DNA of 64,000 nucleotides from Pseudomonas mandelii (GCF_024138395.1 NZ_JAMYDU010000006.1:124001-188000); one strand, 5' to 3'. Counted from the first letter of the stretch, positions 7,064 to 16,595 are shown. The notes: a model not told the origin generated them from the letters alone. A program made the numbers and translations.

Positions 7064-10000
7064 ATGCAGGTTCAAAGCAGCACTCAAACCAACGTGACAC
7101 CGCTGAACGAGCTGTTCACGGTGGTGGTCATCACCCACAACCGCAGGGCGTTTCTGCGACGCGCCTTGCAGTACTACAGCAGTTACTCCGCCAAGGTACT
7201 GGTGCTGGATTCGTCCGTGCAGGGCGAGGAGCGCATCGCAACCGACTTTCCGTCGGTCGACTACCGCCATTTGCCGCAGTTCACCTATACGGGGTTTCAG
7301 CAAAAGCTCGCATATGGCGCCAGCCAGGTCACCACACCGTACATGGTGTTGGCTTCCGACGATGACTTCCTGCTGCACGATGCATTGACCGACTCGGTGA
7401 ACTTCCTCGAGGCCAACCCCGATTACGGTATGTGCCACGGCTACTGCCTGATGTACCTGACGCACTCCAATTATGTGCTGTACTACCGTCGCGACAAGAA
7501 GGTGAAAGAGGATTACAACGCCGAGCGCGCTCAGGATCGTGTGCTCGACTACATGAGTCAGTACATTCCGCCGTTCTATGCGGTGCACCGCACTTCGCTG
7601 TTGCAGGACTGGTACGCGTCCTTGCCGCAGGGCACGATTTTCGAGTGGCAGGAAATCGGCCATGTGTATTACATGCTCGCGCGGGCCAAGGCCCGGATTT
7701 TGCCAATGCCTTATGTGGTGCGGGAGGTCAACTATGGCCATTCGGATCACAATTCCGAAATCATTCACGTCCTGAGTTTCAAAGACGCCCGTTCCGTCGC
7801 TGAGCGTGAGCGATTTGCCGGTTTCCTCGCCACGCTGCCGACCGGCATCAATGGCCTGAACCAGGCGCAGACAGCAGAGTTCGCCCTGCAAAGTTTCCAG
7901 TCGCTGGCCGACAGCCTGGCCGCGCGCAATGCCTTGACGATCGAGCCGATCTTCGAGTCCTACTGGAAAGACCCTACCATCGGCCCGAAACGCGCATTCG
8001 GGCCTCAGCAGTATGTCGAGATGCCGTTCTACAACCAGGCGTTTTTTGATCAACTGACCGAGTGCGAATTCCTGCTCCATGCGATGCCTGCCGGACGTTT
8101 GCAACTGGAAGAAATGGAGGGGGCGTTACTTCAGCAGCACACGTTGCAGCGCATCTATTCCAATGACACGCCCGAGACCATCCAGAACCGTTTGTTGCAT
8201 GCCGTGCAGTTGGGCGCCTTCAACCGTCGGGTCGTGCAAAAACTGGTGCAGCAATTGCTGGATATGGGCGAGAGCACCGATGCGAAAATATTGACGGACT
8301 GGATTGCACGCCTGGACAGCGTACCGACCTACGACAGCTGTCAGTTGCTGGACAGTATGCACTCCGGCCGGCTGTTGAACTGGTTGCAGGCACGCCAGCC
8401 GAACGAGACGGCGGTACGGAGAATCAATCAGCACCTGGCGGCCAACGAAGGTGGAGCTCAGTTCGGTATTCTGTTGCTGGACCTTGAAGCCGACATGGAC
8501 AAGTTGCAGGTCACCTTCGACAGTCTGATGGAAAGCGCTTTCCGGGCCTTCAAGGTGGTGGTCTTCACCACCGGTGATTTGCCTGATATCACCACCGAAC
8601 AAAATACCGTGCATTTTGTAAAGGTCAGCGCAAGTGACTACGTTGATAGACTGAACCAGATTGCCCAGCGCTCGAACTCGGACTGGCTGCTGCTGGCCGA
8701 GGCCGGTGACGAATTCACCGCTGCCGGCTTGCTGCGCGCCAGCCTTGAGTTGCAGAACGCCGAAGGTTGCCGTGCGGTGGCGATGGATGAGATTCATCGC
8801 CGCAGTAATGGCACGCTGACCGAAGTTTTCCGCCCGGCCTTCAACCTCGACCTGCTGCAAAGCCTGCCAGCGTTGACCGCCCGGCATTGGCTGATCCGAC
8901 GCGAGGTGCTGGTGGATGTCGGTGGTTATGCCCGCGAGTTCAGCGATGCACTGGAATTCGACCTGCTGCTGCGCCTGATCGAAACTGGCGCTCTGACGGG
9001 GCTGGCGCATTTGGCCGAGCCATTGCTTATCACGCCGGCGGTGGAGCTGGCACCGAACGAGCACCAACGTCAAGCCCTGGTGCGCCACTTGGCAACCCGC
9101 GGCTATCAGGCTCAGGTGAGTGCTGAGGCATTTGGTGGCTTGCGGATCGACTACCGCCACGCCGCGCGTCCGAAGGTGTCGATCATCGTGCGCAGCGAAG
9201 GCAGTCAGGAGCAATTGCAGCGCTGCCTGGTGAGCGTATTGCAGCGCACGCGCTATCAGAACAACGAAATTATCATTGCCGACAATCACAGTCAGTCAGC
9301 CGATCTGCTGACGTGGCTCGACAGTCTGGAGCAAAACGGCCGCGGGCGGATTCGCCTGATCAAGAACGAGCAGCGCGTGACCCCGTCGACACTGCTCAAC
9401 CAGGCCGTTGCGCAGGCGCAAGGTGAGTATCTGATACTGCTCGCGGAGGACGCCGAGGTGGTCAATGCCAATTGGATCGAAGCCTTGCTCAACCAGGCGC
9501 AGCGTCCTGAAGTGGGCGTGGTGGGTGCCAAACTGGTTGATCGCGAGGGCAGCGTGACCGGCGCCGGTTTGATTCTGGGTCTGGACGATGGCGTGGCTTC
9601 TGCGTTTATCGGCGAGAAAAGAGACGCACCGGGTCATATGCATCGACTGCTGGTCGAGCAGAATTATTCGGCGGTCTCCGACGCTTGTCTGATGGTGCGC
9701 AAAGAAGTGTTCGACGCCCTGGGCGGGCTGGATGAAGAGCATTTCGAGCAAGCGTATGCCGATGTCGACTTTTGCCTGAAAGTCGCCGAGGCAGGTTTGC
9801 TGACAGTCTGGACGCCGCAAGTGCAAATAACGCATCCGGGGACTTTGCCTGACGATCCGCAAGCGGTGGCCGCTCTGCGTGACAAGTGGCAGTCACGCTT
9901 CGAACAAGACCCGGCCTACAACCAGAACCTGGCCTTGACCGGCAAGGGCTTTACTCTCAGCGAACCGACCAGCGTGAACTGGGCGCAGTTGCTCGCATAA
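7064..10000 (+). CDS. large multi-domain glycosyltransferase (three GT-A-like domains)
   Basis: At 978 residues this is the largest gene of the glycosylation region. Residues about 15-330 form a GT-A (family 2-like) domain of the TIGR00180 type with TVVVITHNRRAF and the metal-binding SDDDF at 98-102. A second, degenerate GT-like segment begins near 463 (FGILLLDLEADMDK, later LLLAEAGDEF). A third GT2-like domain spans roughly 700-950, with PKVSIIVRSEGSQEQLQRCL and LLAEDAEVVN near 795. Such proteins extend glycans on flagellin in plant-associated Pseudomonas. It lies between the CDP-sugar genes and the pseudaminic acid genes, so it may add the deoxyhexose to a pseudaminic acid root. ATG 7064 follows GGGGATAGGAAA. 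A 52-base gap separates it from the gene before. Confidence 0.83.
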   Translation: MQVQSSTQTNVTPLNELFTVVVITHNRRAFLRRALQYYSSYSAKVLVLDSSVQGEERIATDFPSVDYRHLPQFTYTGFQQKLAYGASQVTTPYMVLASDDDFLLHDALTDSVNFLEANPDYGMCHGYCLMYLTHSNYVLYYRRDKKVKEDYNAERAQDRVLDYMSQYIPPFYAVHRTSLLQDWYASLPQGTIFEWQEIGHVYYMLARAKARILPMPYVVREVNYGHSDHNSEIIHVLSFKDARSVAERERFAGFLATLPTGINGLNQAQTAEFALQSFQSLADSLAARNALTIEPIFESYWKDPTIGPKRAFGPQQYVEMPFYNQAFFDQLTECEFLLHAMPAGRLQLEEMEGALLQQHTLQRIYSNDTPETIQNRLLHAVQLGAFNRRVVQKLVQQLLDMGESTDAKILTDWIARLDSVPTYDSCQLLDSMHSGRLLNWLQARQPNETAVRRINQHLAANEGGAQFGILLLDLEADMDKLQVTFDSLMESAFRAFKVVVFTTGDLPDITTEQNTVHFVKVSASDYVDRLNQIAQRSNSDWLLLAEAGDEFTAAGLLRASLELQNAEGCRAVAMDEIHRRSNGTLTEVFRPAFNLDLLQSLPALTARHWLIRREVLVDVGGYAREFSDALEFDLLLRLIETGALTGLAHLAEPLLITPAVELAPNEHQRQALVRHLATRGYQAQVSAEAFGGLRIDYRHAARPKVSIIVRSEGSQEQLQRCLVSVLQRTRYQNNEIIIADNHSQSADLLTWLDSLEQNGRGRIRLIKNEQRVTPSTLLNQAVAQAQGEYLILLAEDAEVVNANWIEALLNQAQRPEVGVVGAKLVDREGSVTGAGLILGLDDGVASAFIGEKRDAPGHMHRLLVEQNYSAVSDACLMVRKEVFDALGGLDEEHFEQAYADVDFCLKVAEAGLLTVWTPQVQITHPGTLPDDPQAVAALRDKWQSRFEQDPAYNQNLALTGKGFTLSEPTSVNWAQLLA

Positions 10001-10030
10001 GCCTGGCTGACAGGTAAAAGGACTCAAGGC

Positions 10031-11032
10031 ATGTTCAACGGTAAATCGATTTTCATCTCCGGTGGCACCGGCTCGTTCGGGCGCAATTTCATCCGCCGGC
10101 TGCTGGAGCAATACCAGCCCAAGCGGGTGGTGGTGTTTTCCCGCGATGAGCTCAAGCAGTACGAAATGCAGCAGACGTTCAACGCGCCGTGCATGCGTTA
10201 CTTCATCGGTGATGTGCGCGATGCCGAGCGTTTGCGCCAGGCCATGCGCGGCATCGATTACGTGGTGCATGCCGCGGCCCTGAAACAAGTGCCGGCGGCG
10301 GAATACAACCCCACCGAATGCATCCGCACCAACGTCAATGGCGCGGAAAACATCATTGCCGCGGCCATCGACAATGGCGTGAAAAAAGTCGTCGCGCTGT
10401 CCACCGACAAAGCCGCCAGCCCGATCAACCTGTACGGCGCGACCAAGCTGCTGTCGGACAAACTGTTCGTGGCCGCCAATAACATTGCCGGTGAACAGCA
10501 GACCCGTTTTGCCGTGGTGCGTTATGGCAACGTCGCCGGTTCGCGGGGGTCGGTGGTGCCGTTCTTCAGCAAGTTGATTAGCGAGGGTGCCAAAGAGCTG
10601 CCGATCACCGATGAGCGCATGACGCGTTTCTGGATCACCCTTGATCACGGTGTGAATTTTGTGCTCGACAGTTTCGCTCGCATGCATGGCGGCGAAGTGT
10701 TTGTGCCGAAGATCCCGTCGATTCGCATCGTCGATCTGGCGCAGGGCATGGCTGAACATTTGCCGCACAAACACGTCGGCATTCGTCCGGGGGAAAAACT
10801 CCATGAACTGATGGTGCCGCTGGACGACGCGCGCATGACCCTGGAATTCGATGATCACTACACCATTCAGCCGTCGATTCGTTTCACCAGCGTCGACGTG
10901 GATTTTGCCGTGGACAAACTGGGCGAGCAGGGCCGGCGGGTGAGCGAAGATTTCGAGTACCGCTCCGACACCAACCCGCACTTCCTTTCGGTCGGCCAGA
11001 TCGCTGACCTGCACGCGGAGCTGTCGGCATGA
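10031..11032 (+). CDS. pseB: UDP-GlcNAc 4,6-dehydratase (C5-inverting)
   Basis: PseB starts pseudaminic acid synthesis by turning UDP-GlcNAc into UDP-2-acetamido-2,6-dideoxy-beta-L-arabino-hexos-4-ulose using bound NADP. The 333-residue protein has IFISGGTGSFGRNFIRRLL, VHAAALKQVPAAEYNPTEC, LSTDKAASPINLYGATK (catalytic YxxxK) and YGNVAGSRGSVVPFF, all characteristic of the PseB/FlaA1 group rather than of C5-retaining dehydratases. The ribosome site AAAGGA precedes ATG 10031. It overlaps pseC by 4 bases. Confidence 0.94.
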   Translation: MFNGKSIFISGGTGSFGRNFIRRLLEQYQPKRVVVFSRDELKQYEMQQTFNAPCMRYFIGDVRDAERLRQAMRGIDYVVHAAALKQVPAAEYNPTECIRTNVNGAENIIAAAIDNGVKKVVALSTDKAASPINLYGATKLLSDKLFVAANNIAGEQQTRFAVVRYGNVAGSRGSVVPFFSKLISEGAKELPITDERMTRFWITLDHGVNFVLDSFARMHGGEVFVPKIPSIRIVDLAQGMAEHLPHKHVGIRPGEKLHELMVPLDDARMTLEFDDHYTIQPSIRFTSVDVDFAVDKLGEQGRRVSEDFEYRSDTNPHFLSVGQIADLHAELSA

Positions 11033-12192
11033 TTCCGTATGGTCGGCAAAGTCTCGATCAGGCCGACATCGATGCGGTGGTTGCCGTGTTGCAGTCCGAC
11101 TGGCTGACGCAAGGGCCGACCATCGAACGTTTCGAGCAGGCCATGGCCGAACGTTGCCAGGCCGATTTCGCGGTGGCGGTGTGCAATGCCACGGCGGCGC
11201 TGCACATTGCCTGTCTCGCCGCTGGCCTCGGGCCGGGCGATCGCTTGTGGACCACGCCGAACACCTTTCTGGCCTCGGCCAACTGCGGTCGCTACTGCGG
11301 CGCCGAGGTCGATTTTGTCGACATCGATCCGCTGACCTGGAACCTCGACGCCTACACCTTGGCGTCGAAGCTTGAGATCGCCGAGCGCGACGGCAAACTC
11401 CCGAAAGTGCTGGTGGCGGTGGCGTTCTCCGGGCAGAGCTGCGATATGCGCATGATCGCCGAATTGGCCGAGCGCTATGGTTTCACTGTGATCGAGGATG
11501 CCTCCCATGCGGTCGGTGCGTCCTATGCCGGGCGCCCGGTAGGATGCGGCGAATTCGCGGCAATGACGGTGTTCAGTTTCCATCCAGTGAAGATCATCAC
11601 CAGCGCCGAAGGCGGCATGGTGCTGACCAATCGCCCGGAACTGGCCGAACGCTTGCAACGTCTGCGCAGCCACGGCATGACCCGTGACCCCGAGCAGATG
11701 ACCGAACCCAGCCACGGTCTCTGGTACTACCAGCAAGTGGAACTGGGCTTCAATTACCGCATCACCGACCTGCAAGCAGCCCTCGGTCTGTCACAGCTGA
11801 ACAAGCTCGAGGGTTTCATCGAGCGTCGGCGTGAGCTGGCGGCGCGTTATGACCGGTTGCTGGGGTACTTGCCGCTGACTTTGCCCAGCGCGCAGCCTGA
11901 AGCCGAGTCGGCGTGGCATCTGTACGTAGTGCGCTTGCAGCCGGCGCGGATCAACCTCAGCCATCGACAGGTGTTCGAAGGTTTGCGAGCGGCCGGGGTA
12001 GGTGTGAACTTGCACTATATTCCGCTGCACTTGCAGCCGTACTATCGCGACCTGGGTTTTGCCGAGGGTGATTTCCCCCAGGCCGAACGTTATTACGCCG
12101 AGGCCATCAGCCTGCCGCTGTTTCCTCTGCTGAGCGATGAACAACAGGATTATGTGGTCGAGCAAGTGCGACGACTGATCCTTGAGGAGTAG
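11029..12192 (+). CDS. pseC: UDP-4-amino-4,6-dideoxy-beta-L-AltNAc transaminase
   Basis: This PLP-dependent aminotransferase of the DegT/DnrJ/EryC1 family (387 residues) performs the second step of pseudaminic acid synthesis, placing an amino group at C4. Landmarks are IPYGRQSLDQADIDAVV at the N-terminus, WTTPNTFLASANCGRYCGA, VIEDASHAVGASY and FSFHPVKIITSAEGGMV, whose lysine forms the aldimine with PLP. The start overlaps the pseB stop by 4 bases. The stop is followed after 6 bases by the TTG start of pseF, whose ribosome site lies inside the pseC end. Confidence 0.94.
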   Translation: MIPYGRQSLDQADIDAVVAVLQSDWLTQGPTIERFEQAMAERCQADFAVAVCNATAALHIACLAAGLGPGDRLWTTPNTFLASANCGRYCGAEVDFVDIDPLTWNLDAYTLASKLEIAERDGKLPKVLVAVAFSGQSCDMRMIAELAERYGFTVIEDASHAVGASYAGRPVGCGEFAAMTVFSFHPVKIITSAEGGMVLTNRPELAERLQRLRSHGMTRDPEQMTEPSHGLWYYQQVELGFNYRITDLQAALGLSQLNKLEGFIERRRELAARYDRLLGYLPLTLPSAQPEAESAWHLYVVRLQPARINLSHRQVFEGLRAAGVGVNLHYIPLHLQPYYRDLGFAEGDFPQAERYYAEAISLPLFPLLSDEQQDYVVEQVRRLILEE

Positions 12193-12198
12193 TGACTC

Positions 12199-12894
12199 TT
12201 GAGCAGTGTTGCGATCATTCCGGCCCGCGGTGGCAGCAAGCGCATCCCGCGCAAGAACCTCAAGCCGTTCGACGGTGTGCCGATGATTGTCCGTTCGATT
12301 CGCACGGCGCTGGCGTCGAACCTGTTCGGCCAGGTGATCGTCAGCACCGACGATGAAGAGATCGCCGAGGTCGCACGGGCCCATGGCGCTCAGGTGCCGT
12401 TCATGCGCCCCGCGGCGCTTGCCGACGATTTCACCGGGACCGCAGCGGTGATCGTGCATGCCTTGAATCAGTTGCCGCCGTTCGACTATGCCTGCTGCAT
12501 CTACGCGACGGCGCCGTTGTTGCACGCGCGTTATCTGCGTCAGGGGCATGAGTTGCTCGTGCAGCATCCGGACAAGTCTTTCGCGTTTTCGGTCAGCAGT
12601 TTCGGCTTCCCGGTGCAACGGGCCTTGACCCTCGACGAGCAGGGCGCCTTGACTTCGCTCTACCCGGAATTTCGCGAGACCCGCTCCCAGGACTTGCCCG
12701 AAGCTTTTCAAGATGCCGGCCAGTTCTATTGGGGGCGCAGCGAGGCCTGGTTGCGTGGCGATGTGCTGTTCTCGCCGGCGAGCCTGCCGGTGATCCTGCC
12801 ACGGCATCTGGTGCAGGACATCGACACCCTCGAAGACTGGACGCGTGCCGAATACCTCTACGCCGCCTTGAAGGCCGGTGGTGAACTGCAATGA
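12199..12894 (+). CDS. pseF: pseudaminic acid cytidylyltransferase
   Basis: PseF activates pseudaminic acid with CTP to give CMP-Pse, the donor used by flagellin glycosyltransferases. The 231-residue protein opens with SSVAIIPARGGSKRIPRKN, the nucleotide-binding signature of CMP-sialic/pseudaminic acid synthetases, and has VSTDDEEIAEVA and CCIYATAPLL further on. The start must be TTG 12199: a stop codon lies two codons upstream in frame and no ATG or GTG precedes the signature. GAGGAG at 12184-12189 is well placed for it. The 3' end overlaps the next gene by 4 bases. Confidence 0.92.
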   Translation: MSSVAIIPARGGSKRIPRKNLKPFDGVPMIVRSIRTALASNLFGQVIVSTDDEEIAEVARAHGAQVPFMRPAALADDFTGTAAVIVHALNQLPPFDYACCIYATAPLLHARYLRQGHELLVQHPDKSFAFSVSSFGFPVQRALTLDEQGALTSLYPEFRETRSQDLPEAFQDAGQFYWGRSEAWLRGDVLFSPASLPVILPRHLVQDIDTLEDWTRAEYLYAALKAGGELQ

Positions 12895-14390
12895 GAGTGC
12901 TGATCCGCGCTGATGCGTCGCCAACTATTGGCAGTGGCCATATCGCCCGTTGCCTGACCCTGGCCAGGGTGTTGCGCAAGCAGGGCACGCACGTTGCCTT
13001 CGCCTGTCGTCTGTTGCCGGGGCATCGGCTGCACAGTCTGCGTGCCGAGGGTTTCGAGACTTTCGCGCTGCCGGAGCGCTATCCCGATGAAGACCCGCAG
13101 CAGGCCATCGAGTCGATGCTGCCGTGGCAAGCGGACATCGCTGCGCTGGGGCAAGTATTGGAAAGTCATCCGGCTTTCGACTGGATCATCGCCGACCACT
13201 ATGGCCTCGACCATCATTGGCAGACCGCGGCCCGCCGCTGGGCTCCGCGAATCGCGGCGGTGGACGATTTGGCCACTCGGCAATACAGCGTCGATCTGCT
13301 GCTCAATCAAAATCTGTCGGGCACGCCAGAGGCTTATGCCTCACTGCTGACGCCCGATTGCCAGACCCTGCTGGGCCCACGGTTTGCCCTGCTGCGCGAT
13401 GAGTTCTGTTGCCCGGCAATCGAGATCAAACCTCGAGCCAGGCGAGTGCTGGTGAACTTCGGCGGTTTCGATGCGGCCATGCAGACCCACCACGCGATGT
13501 TGGCGCTGGCGGACTTCCATGAGCTGGAAGTCGATTTCGTGGCGGGTGCCGACAATCCGGCCTTGGAACAGATGCAGAGTCTGGTGGACTACCGCCCGAA
13601 CTGGCGCCTGCACAGTTTTGTCAGCGATTTCTATCAGTTGATGACCGAAGCCGACCTGTTCATCGGTGCCGGTGGCGGTACCAGTTGGGAACGGGCGGCC
13701 ATGGGGCTGCCGACGATCTGCATTGCGGTTTCGAATAATCAGCAGGCCAACGGCGAAGTGATGGCGACCTCGGGGGCTCATGTGTTCCTGGGCAGTCGCG
13801 AGCAGGTCAGCGTCGAGCAGTTACGCCAGACCATCGGCTTTGTCGTGGGCAATCAGGGGATTCGTCAGAGTCTGGCCGAACGTTCGCGGCAGTTGGTCGA
13901 TGGCCGTGGAGCTCAGCGGGTGGCGGCAGCGCTGGCGGGGACGGTACTGCAGGTTCGTCAGGCCACTCTGGACGACGCGCAGTTGTTGTTCGACGGGCGC
14001 AATGCCGAGGCGGTTCGGCGCTGGTCGCTGGACACACACATCATCGATTGGCAACGGCATCAGGCGTGGGTGGCCGCGAGCCTGAGCAATCCGCGGCGGT
14101 TGCTGTTGATTGCCGAAACGGATGACGGCCCGGTCGGTGTGCTGCGTTATGACCTCGACGATGCCCGGGCCAAAGTCTCGATTTATCTGCTCGAAGGCCG
14201 TTTTGGCCTGGGCTGGGGCAGGGCGCTGCTGGCGCGGGGCGAAGCCTTCGTCACCGCTCATTGGCCGCGACTGAAAGCGATCACTGCTCAGGTGCTGCCG
14301 GCCAACCAGGCGTCGCTGAAAGTTTTCCGCGAGGCAGGTTTCACTCAGAGTGCTTGTGCGTTCACACGCGATTTAAAGGATCACCCATGA
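12891..14390 (+). CDS. pseG: PseG-PseH fusion: UDP-sugar hydrolase plus GNAT N-acetyltransferase
   Basis: The 499-residue protein joins two pathway steps. Residues 1 to about 345 are PseG, the hydrolase that removes UDP from UDP-2,4-diacetamido-2,4,6-trideoxy-beta-L-altropyranose: it begins MRVLIRADASPTIGSGHIARC with the catalytic-type His17 and has VNFGGFDAAMQT and FIGAGGGTSWERAAMG of the GT-B-like fold. Residues about 350-499 are a GNAT acetyltransferase (VRQATLDDAQLLFDGRN, GVLRYDLDDARAKVSIYL, GWGRALLARGE, ANQASLKVFREAGF) matching PseH, which N-acetylates C4 one step earlier. No separate pseH exists nearby, so the fusion completes the pathway. ATG 12891 overlaps the pseF stop by 4 bases; the end overlaps pseI by 4. 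Confidence 0.9.
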   Translation: MRVLIRADASPTIGSGHIARCLTLARVLRKQGTHVAFACRLLPGHRLHSLRAEGFETFALPERYPDEDPQQAIESMLPWQADIAALGQVLESHPAFDWIIADHYGLDHHWQTAARRWAPRIAAVDDLATRQYSVDLLLNQNLSGTPEAYASLLTPDCQTLLGPRFALLRDEFCCPAIEIKPRARRVLVNFGGFDAAMQTHHAMLALADFHELEVDFVAGADNPALEQMQSLVDYRPNWRLHSFVSDFYQLMTEADLFIGAGGGTSWERAAMGLPTICIAVSNNQQANGEVMATSGAHVFLGSREQVSVEQLRQTIGFVVGNQGIRQSLAERSRQLVDGRGAQRVAAALAGTVLQVRQATLDDAQLLFDGRNAEAVRRWSLDTHIIDWQRHQAWVAASLSNPRRLLLIAETDDGPVGVLRYDLDDARAKVSIYLLEGRFGLGWGRALLARGEAFVTAHWPRLKAITAQVLPANQASLKVFREAGFTQSACAFTRDLKDHP

Positions 14391-15439
14391 CCAGTTTCAA
14401 GATCGGTAACCGCCTGATCGGTGCCGATGCGCCGCCGTTCATCATTGCCGAGATGAGCGGCAACCATAACCAGTCGCTGGACGTGGCGCTGCACATCGTC
14501 GAAGCCGCGGCCAAGGCCGGCGCGCACGCCTTGAAGCTGCAAACCTATACCGCCGAGACCATGACGCTGGACCTGTCCGAAGGCGAGTTCTTCATCAAGG
14601 ACCCCAACAGCCTGTGGGCCGGTTCTTCGCTGTACGCGCTGTACGAGAAGGCCCATACGCCATGGGAATGGCACGCGCCGATTTTCGCCAGGGCCAAAGC
14701 GCTGGGCATGCTGGCGTTCTCCACACCGTTCGATGACACCGCCGTGGATTTCCTCGAAACCCTGGACGTGCCGGCCTACAAGATCGCCAGTTTCGAGAAC
14801 ACCGATCTGCCATTGATCCGGCGGGTCGCGGCCACCGGCAAGCCGCTGATCATCTCCACCGGCATGGCCAGCATCGCCGAACTCGACGAAACCGTGCGCG
14901 CGGCCCGTGAGGCCGGTTGCAAGGACTTGGTGTTGCTCAAGTGCACCAGCACGTACCCGGCGACGCCAGCCAACAGTAATGTGCGCACAATTCCTCATCT
15001 ACGGGAGTTATTTGGCTGTGAAGTCGGTTTGTCCGATCATTCGATGGGCGTCGGTGTGTCCGTCGCCGCGGTAACGCTGGGGGCAACGGTGGTGGAAAAA
15101 CACTTCACCCTCGACCGTGCCGCCGGTGGCGTGGACGCCAGTTTCTCCCTGGAACCGGCTGAACTCGCGAGCCTGGTGATCGAAACCGAACGCGCCTGGC
15201 AGGCGATGGGCCAAGTGCATTACGGCGTGACCGAGGCCGAGCGCAAGTCTCTGGTATACCGCCGTTCGCTGTACGTCACTCAGGACATGGCCGCCGGAGA
15301 ACCTTTCACCGTCGCCAATCTGCGGGCCATCCGGCCTGGCCTGGGGCTCGCCCCCAAACACGCTGAAACCCTTCTGGGCCGCCGCGCCCGCCAGGCCATC
15401 AAGCGCGGAACGCCGCTGGGCTGGTCGCTGGTCGAATAA
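14387..15439 (+). CDS. pseI: pseudaminic acid synthase
   Basis: PseI condenses the 2,4-diacetamido altropyranose with phosphoenolpyruvate to form pseudaminic acid. The 350-residue protein contains FIIAEMSGNHNQSLDVALHI, LKLQTYTAETMTLD, FSTPFDDTAVDFLE and LLKCTSTYPATP of the NeuB/PseI TIM barrel. A C-terminal SAF (antifreeze-like) domain includes VANLRAIRPGLGLAPKH and LLGRRARQAIKRGTPL. The start is ATG 14387, supported by AAAGGA upstream and the 4-base overlap with the previous gene; longer readings of the frame have no support. It is the last gene of the overlapping run; a 229-base gap follows, in which I found no convincing sigma-54 or sigma-28 signature. Confidence 0.94.
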   Translation: MTSFKIGNRLIGADAPPFIIAEMSGNHNQSLDVALHIVEAAAKAGAHALKLQTYTAETMTLDLSEGEFFIKDPNSLWAGSSLYALYEKAHTPWEWHAPIFARAKALGMLAFSTPFDDTAVDFLETLDVPAYKIASFENTDLPLIRRVAATGKPLIISTGMASIAELDETVRAAREAGCKDLVLLKCTSTYPATPANSNVRTIPHLRELFGCEVGLSDHSMGVGVSVAAVTLGATVVEKHFTLDRAAGGVDASFSLEPAELASLVIETERAWQAMGQVHYGVTEAERKSLVYRRSLYVTQDMAAGEPFTVANLRAIRPGLGLAPKHAETLLGRRARQAIKRGTPLGWSLVE

Positions 15440-15668
15440 CCCCTTGTGGGGCTGATTCGGCAAAATAGCGTGACCTGCGAGTCATAACGCGCATCTTCAC
15501 TGTATTGTATAAAAAGGGGAGATGGCGCCTGGACTGTGTTTAGCCCAGTGATGGCCTTTTATTCTTCCCGCTGTCACCCCTTTGAGGGCGACGTTATTCG
15601 TTGTTTGTCGGCGCCCCTCGAATCCTTGCGAGCGGTGGTATTGGGCTGTTTATTATTGGGAAGCCGTA

Positions 15669-16595
15669 ATGATTGGCATAAAGAGCATTGCGAGCTACGT
15701 TCCTGTAGCCGGCGTGGACAATTACGCACAAGGTGCAAAATTCGAAAAGGATGAAGAATTCATCCTGGGCAAGATCGGTTCGGCTTTCCTGCCGCGCAAA
15801 GATGCAGGACAAGAAACTTCGGACCTGTGTGTCGAAGCAGTCAACGCGCTGTTCGCCAACAATCCAGAATTGAAGCGCGAAGCCATCGACGTGCTGATCG
15901 TCGTTACCCAGAACGGTGACGAAGAAGGTCTGCCACACACCGCCGCCATCGTTCAGGACAAACTGGGCCTGCCGACGACCGTAGCTGCGTTCGATATTTC
16001 CCTGGGCTGCTCCGGTTACGTCTACGGCATCTACGCCATCAAGGGTTTCATGGAAGCCGCGGGCCTGAAGAATGGCCTGCTGGTGACCGCCGATCCGTAC
16101 TCCAAGATCGTCGACCCGGAAGACCGCAACACCACCATGCTCTTCGGCGATGCTGCTACTGCCACCTGGATGGGCGAAGACGCGCCATGGCAGTTGGGCA
16201 AGGCCAAGTTTGGTACCGACGGTTCCGGCGCGCCGCACCTGAAGGTTTCCGACGGGGTGTTCTTCATGAACGGCCGTCAGGTCTTCAACTTCGCGCTGCT
16301 CAAAGTGCCGGCGCATTTGCATGAGTTGCTCGCTGACTCGGGCCTGAATGCTGACGATATCGATGCCTTCTGCATTCACCAGGGCAGCGCGGCGATTGTC
16401 GACGCGGTGGCGCGGCGTTTCGAGGGCGAGCCTGAGAAGTTCATCAAGGACATGGTCGAGACCGGTAATACTGTGTCGTCGAGCATTCCGTTGCTGCTGG
16501 AAAAACACGTGATCGATTCCAAGTGGAAGCGTGTGGCGCTCAGCGGTTTCGGTGTTGGTTTGTCTTGGGGATCGGCGATCATCTATCGTCCTTGA
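15669..16595 (+). CDS. ketoacyl-ACP synthase III-like protein
   Basis: This thiolase-fold protein (308 residues) resembles FabH. It keeps the full catalytic triad: Cys in SLGCSGYVYGI (about residue 114), His in FCIHQGSAAIVDAV (about 237) and Asn in VETGNTVSSSIPLLL (about 267). KAS III enzymes condense acyl-CoA with malonyl-ACP; a homologue is known in P. aeruginosa flagellin glycosylation islands, where its role is unclear. It may make or transfer a short acyl group for the glycan; that is inference. ATG 15669 follows GGGAAG; a longer frame reaching 15582 adds an arginine/proline-rich stretch not expected of FabH. A strong terminator follows. Confidence 0.85.
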   Translation: MIGIKSIASYVPVAGVDNYAQGAKFEKDEEFILGKIGSAFLPRKDAGQETSDLCVEAVNALFANNPELKREAIDVLIVVTQNGDEEGLPHTAAIVQDKLGLPTTVAAFDISLGCSGYVYGIYAIKGFMEAAGLKNGLLVTADPYSKIVDPEDRNTTMLFGDAATATWMGEDAPWQLGKAKFGTDGSGAPHLKVSDGVFFMNGRQVFNFALLKVPAHLHELLADSGLNADDIDAFCIHQGSAAIVDAVARRFEGEPEKFIKDMVETGNTVSSSIPLLLEKHVIDSKWKRVALSGFGVGLSWGSAIIYRP

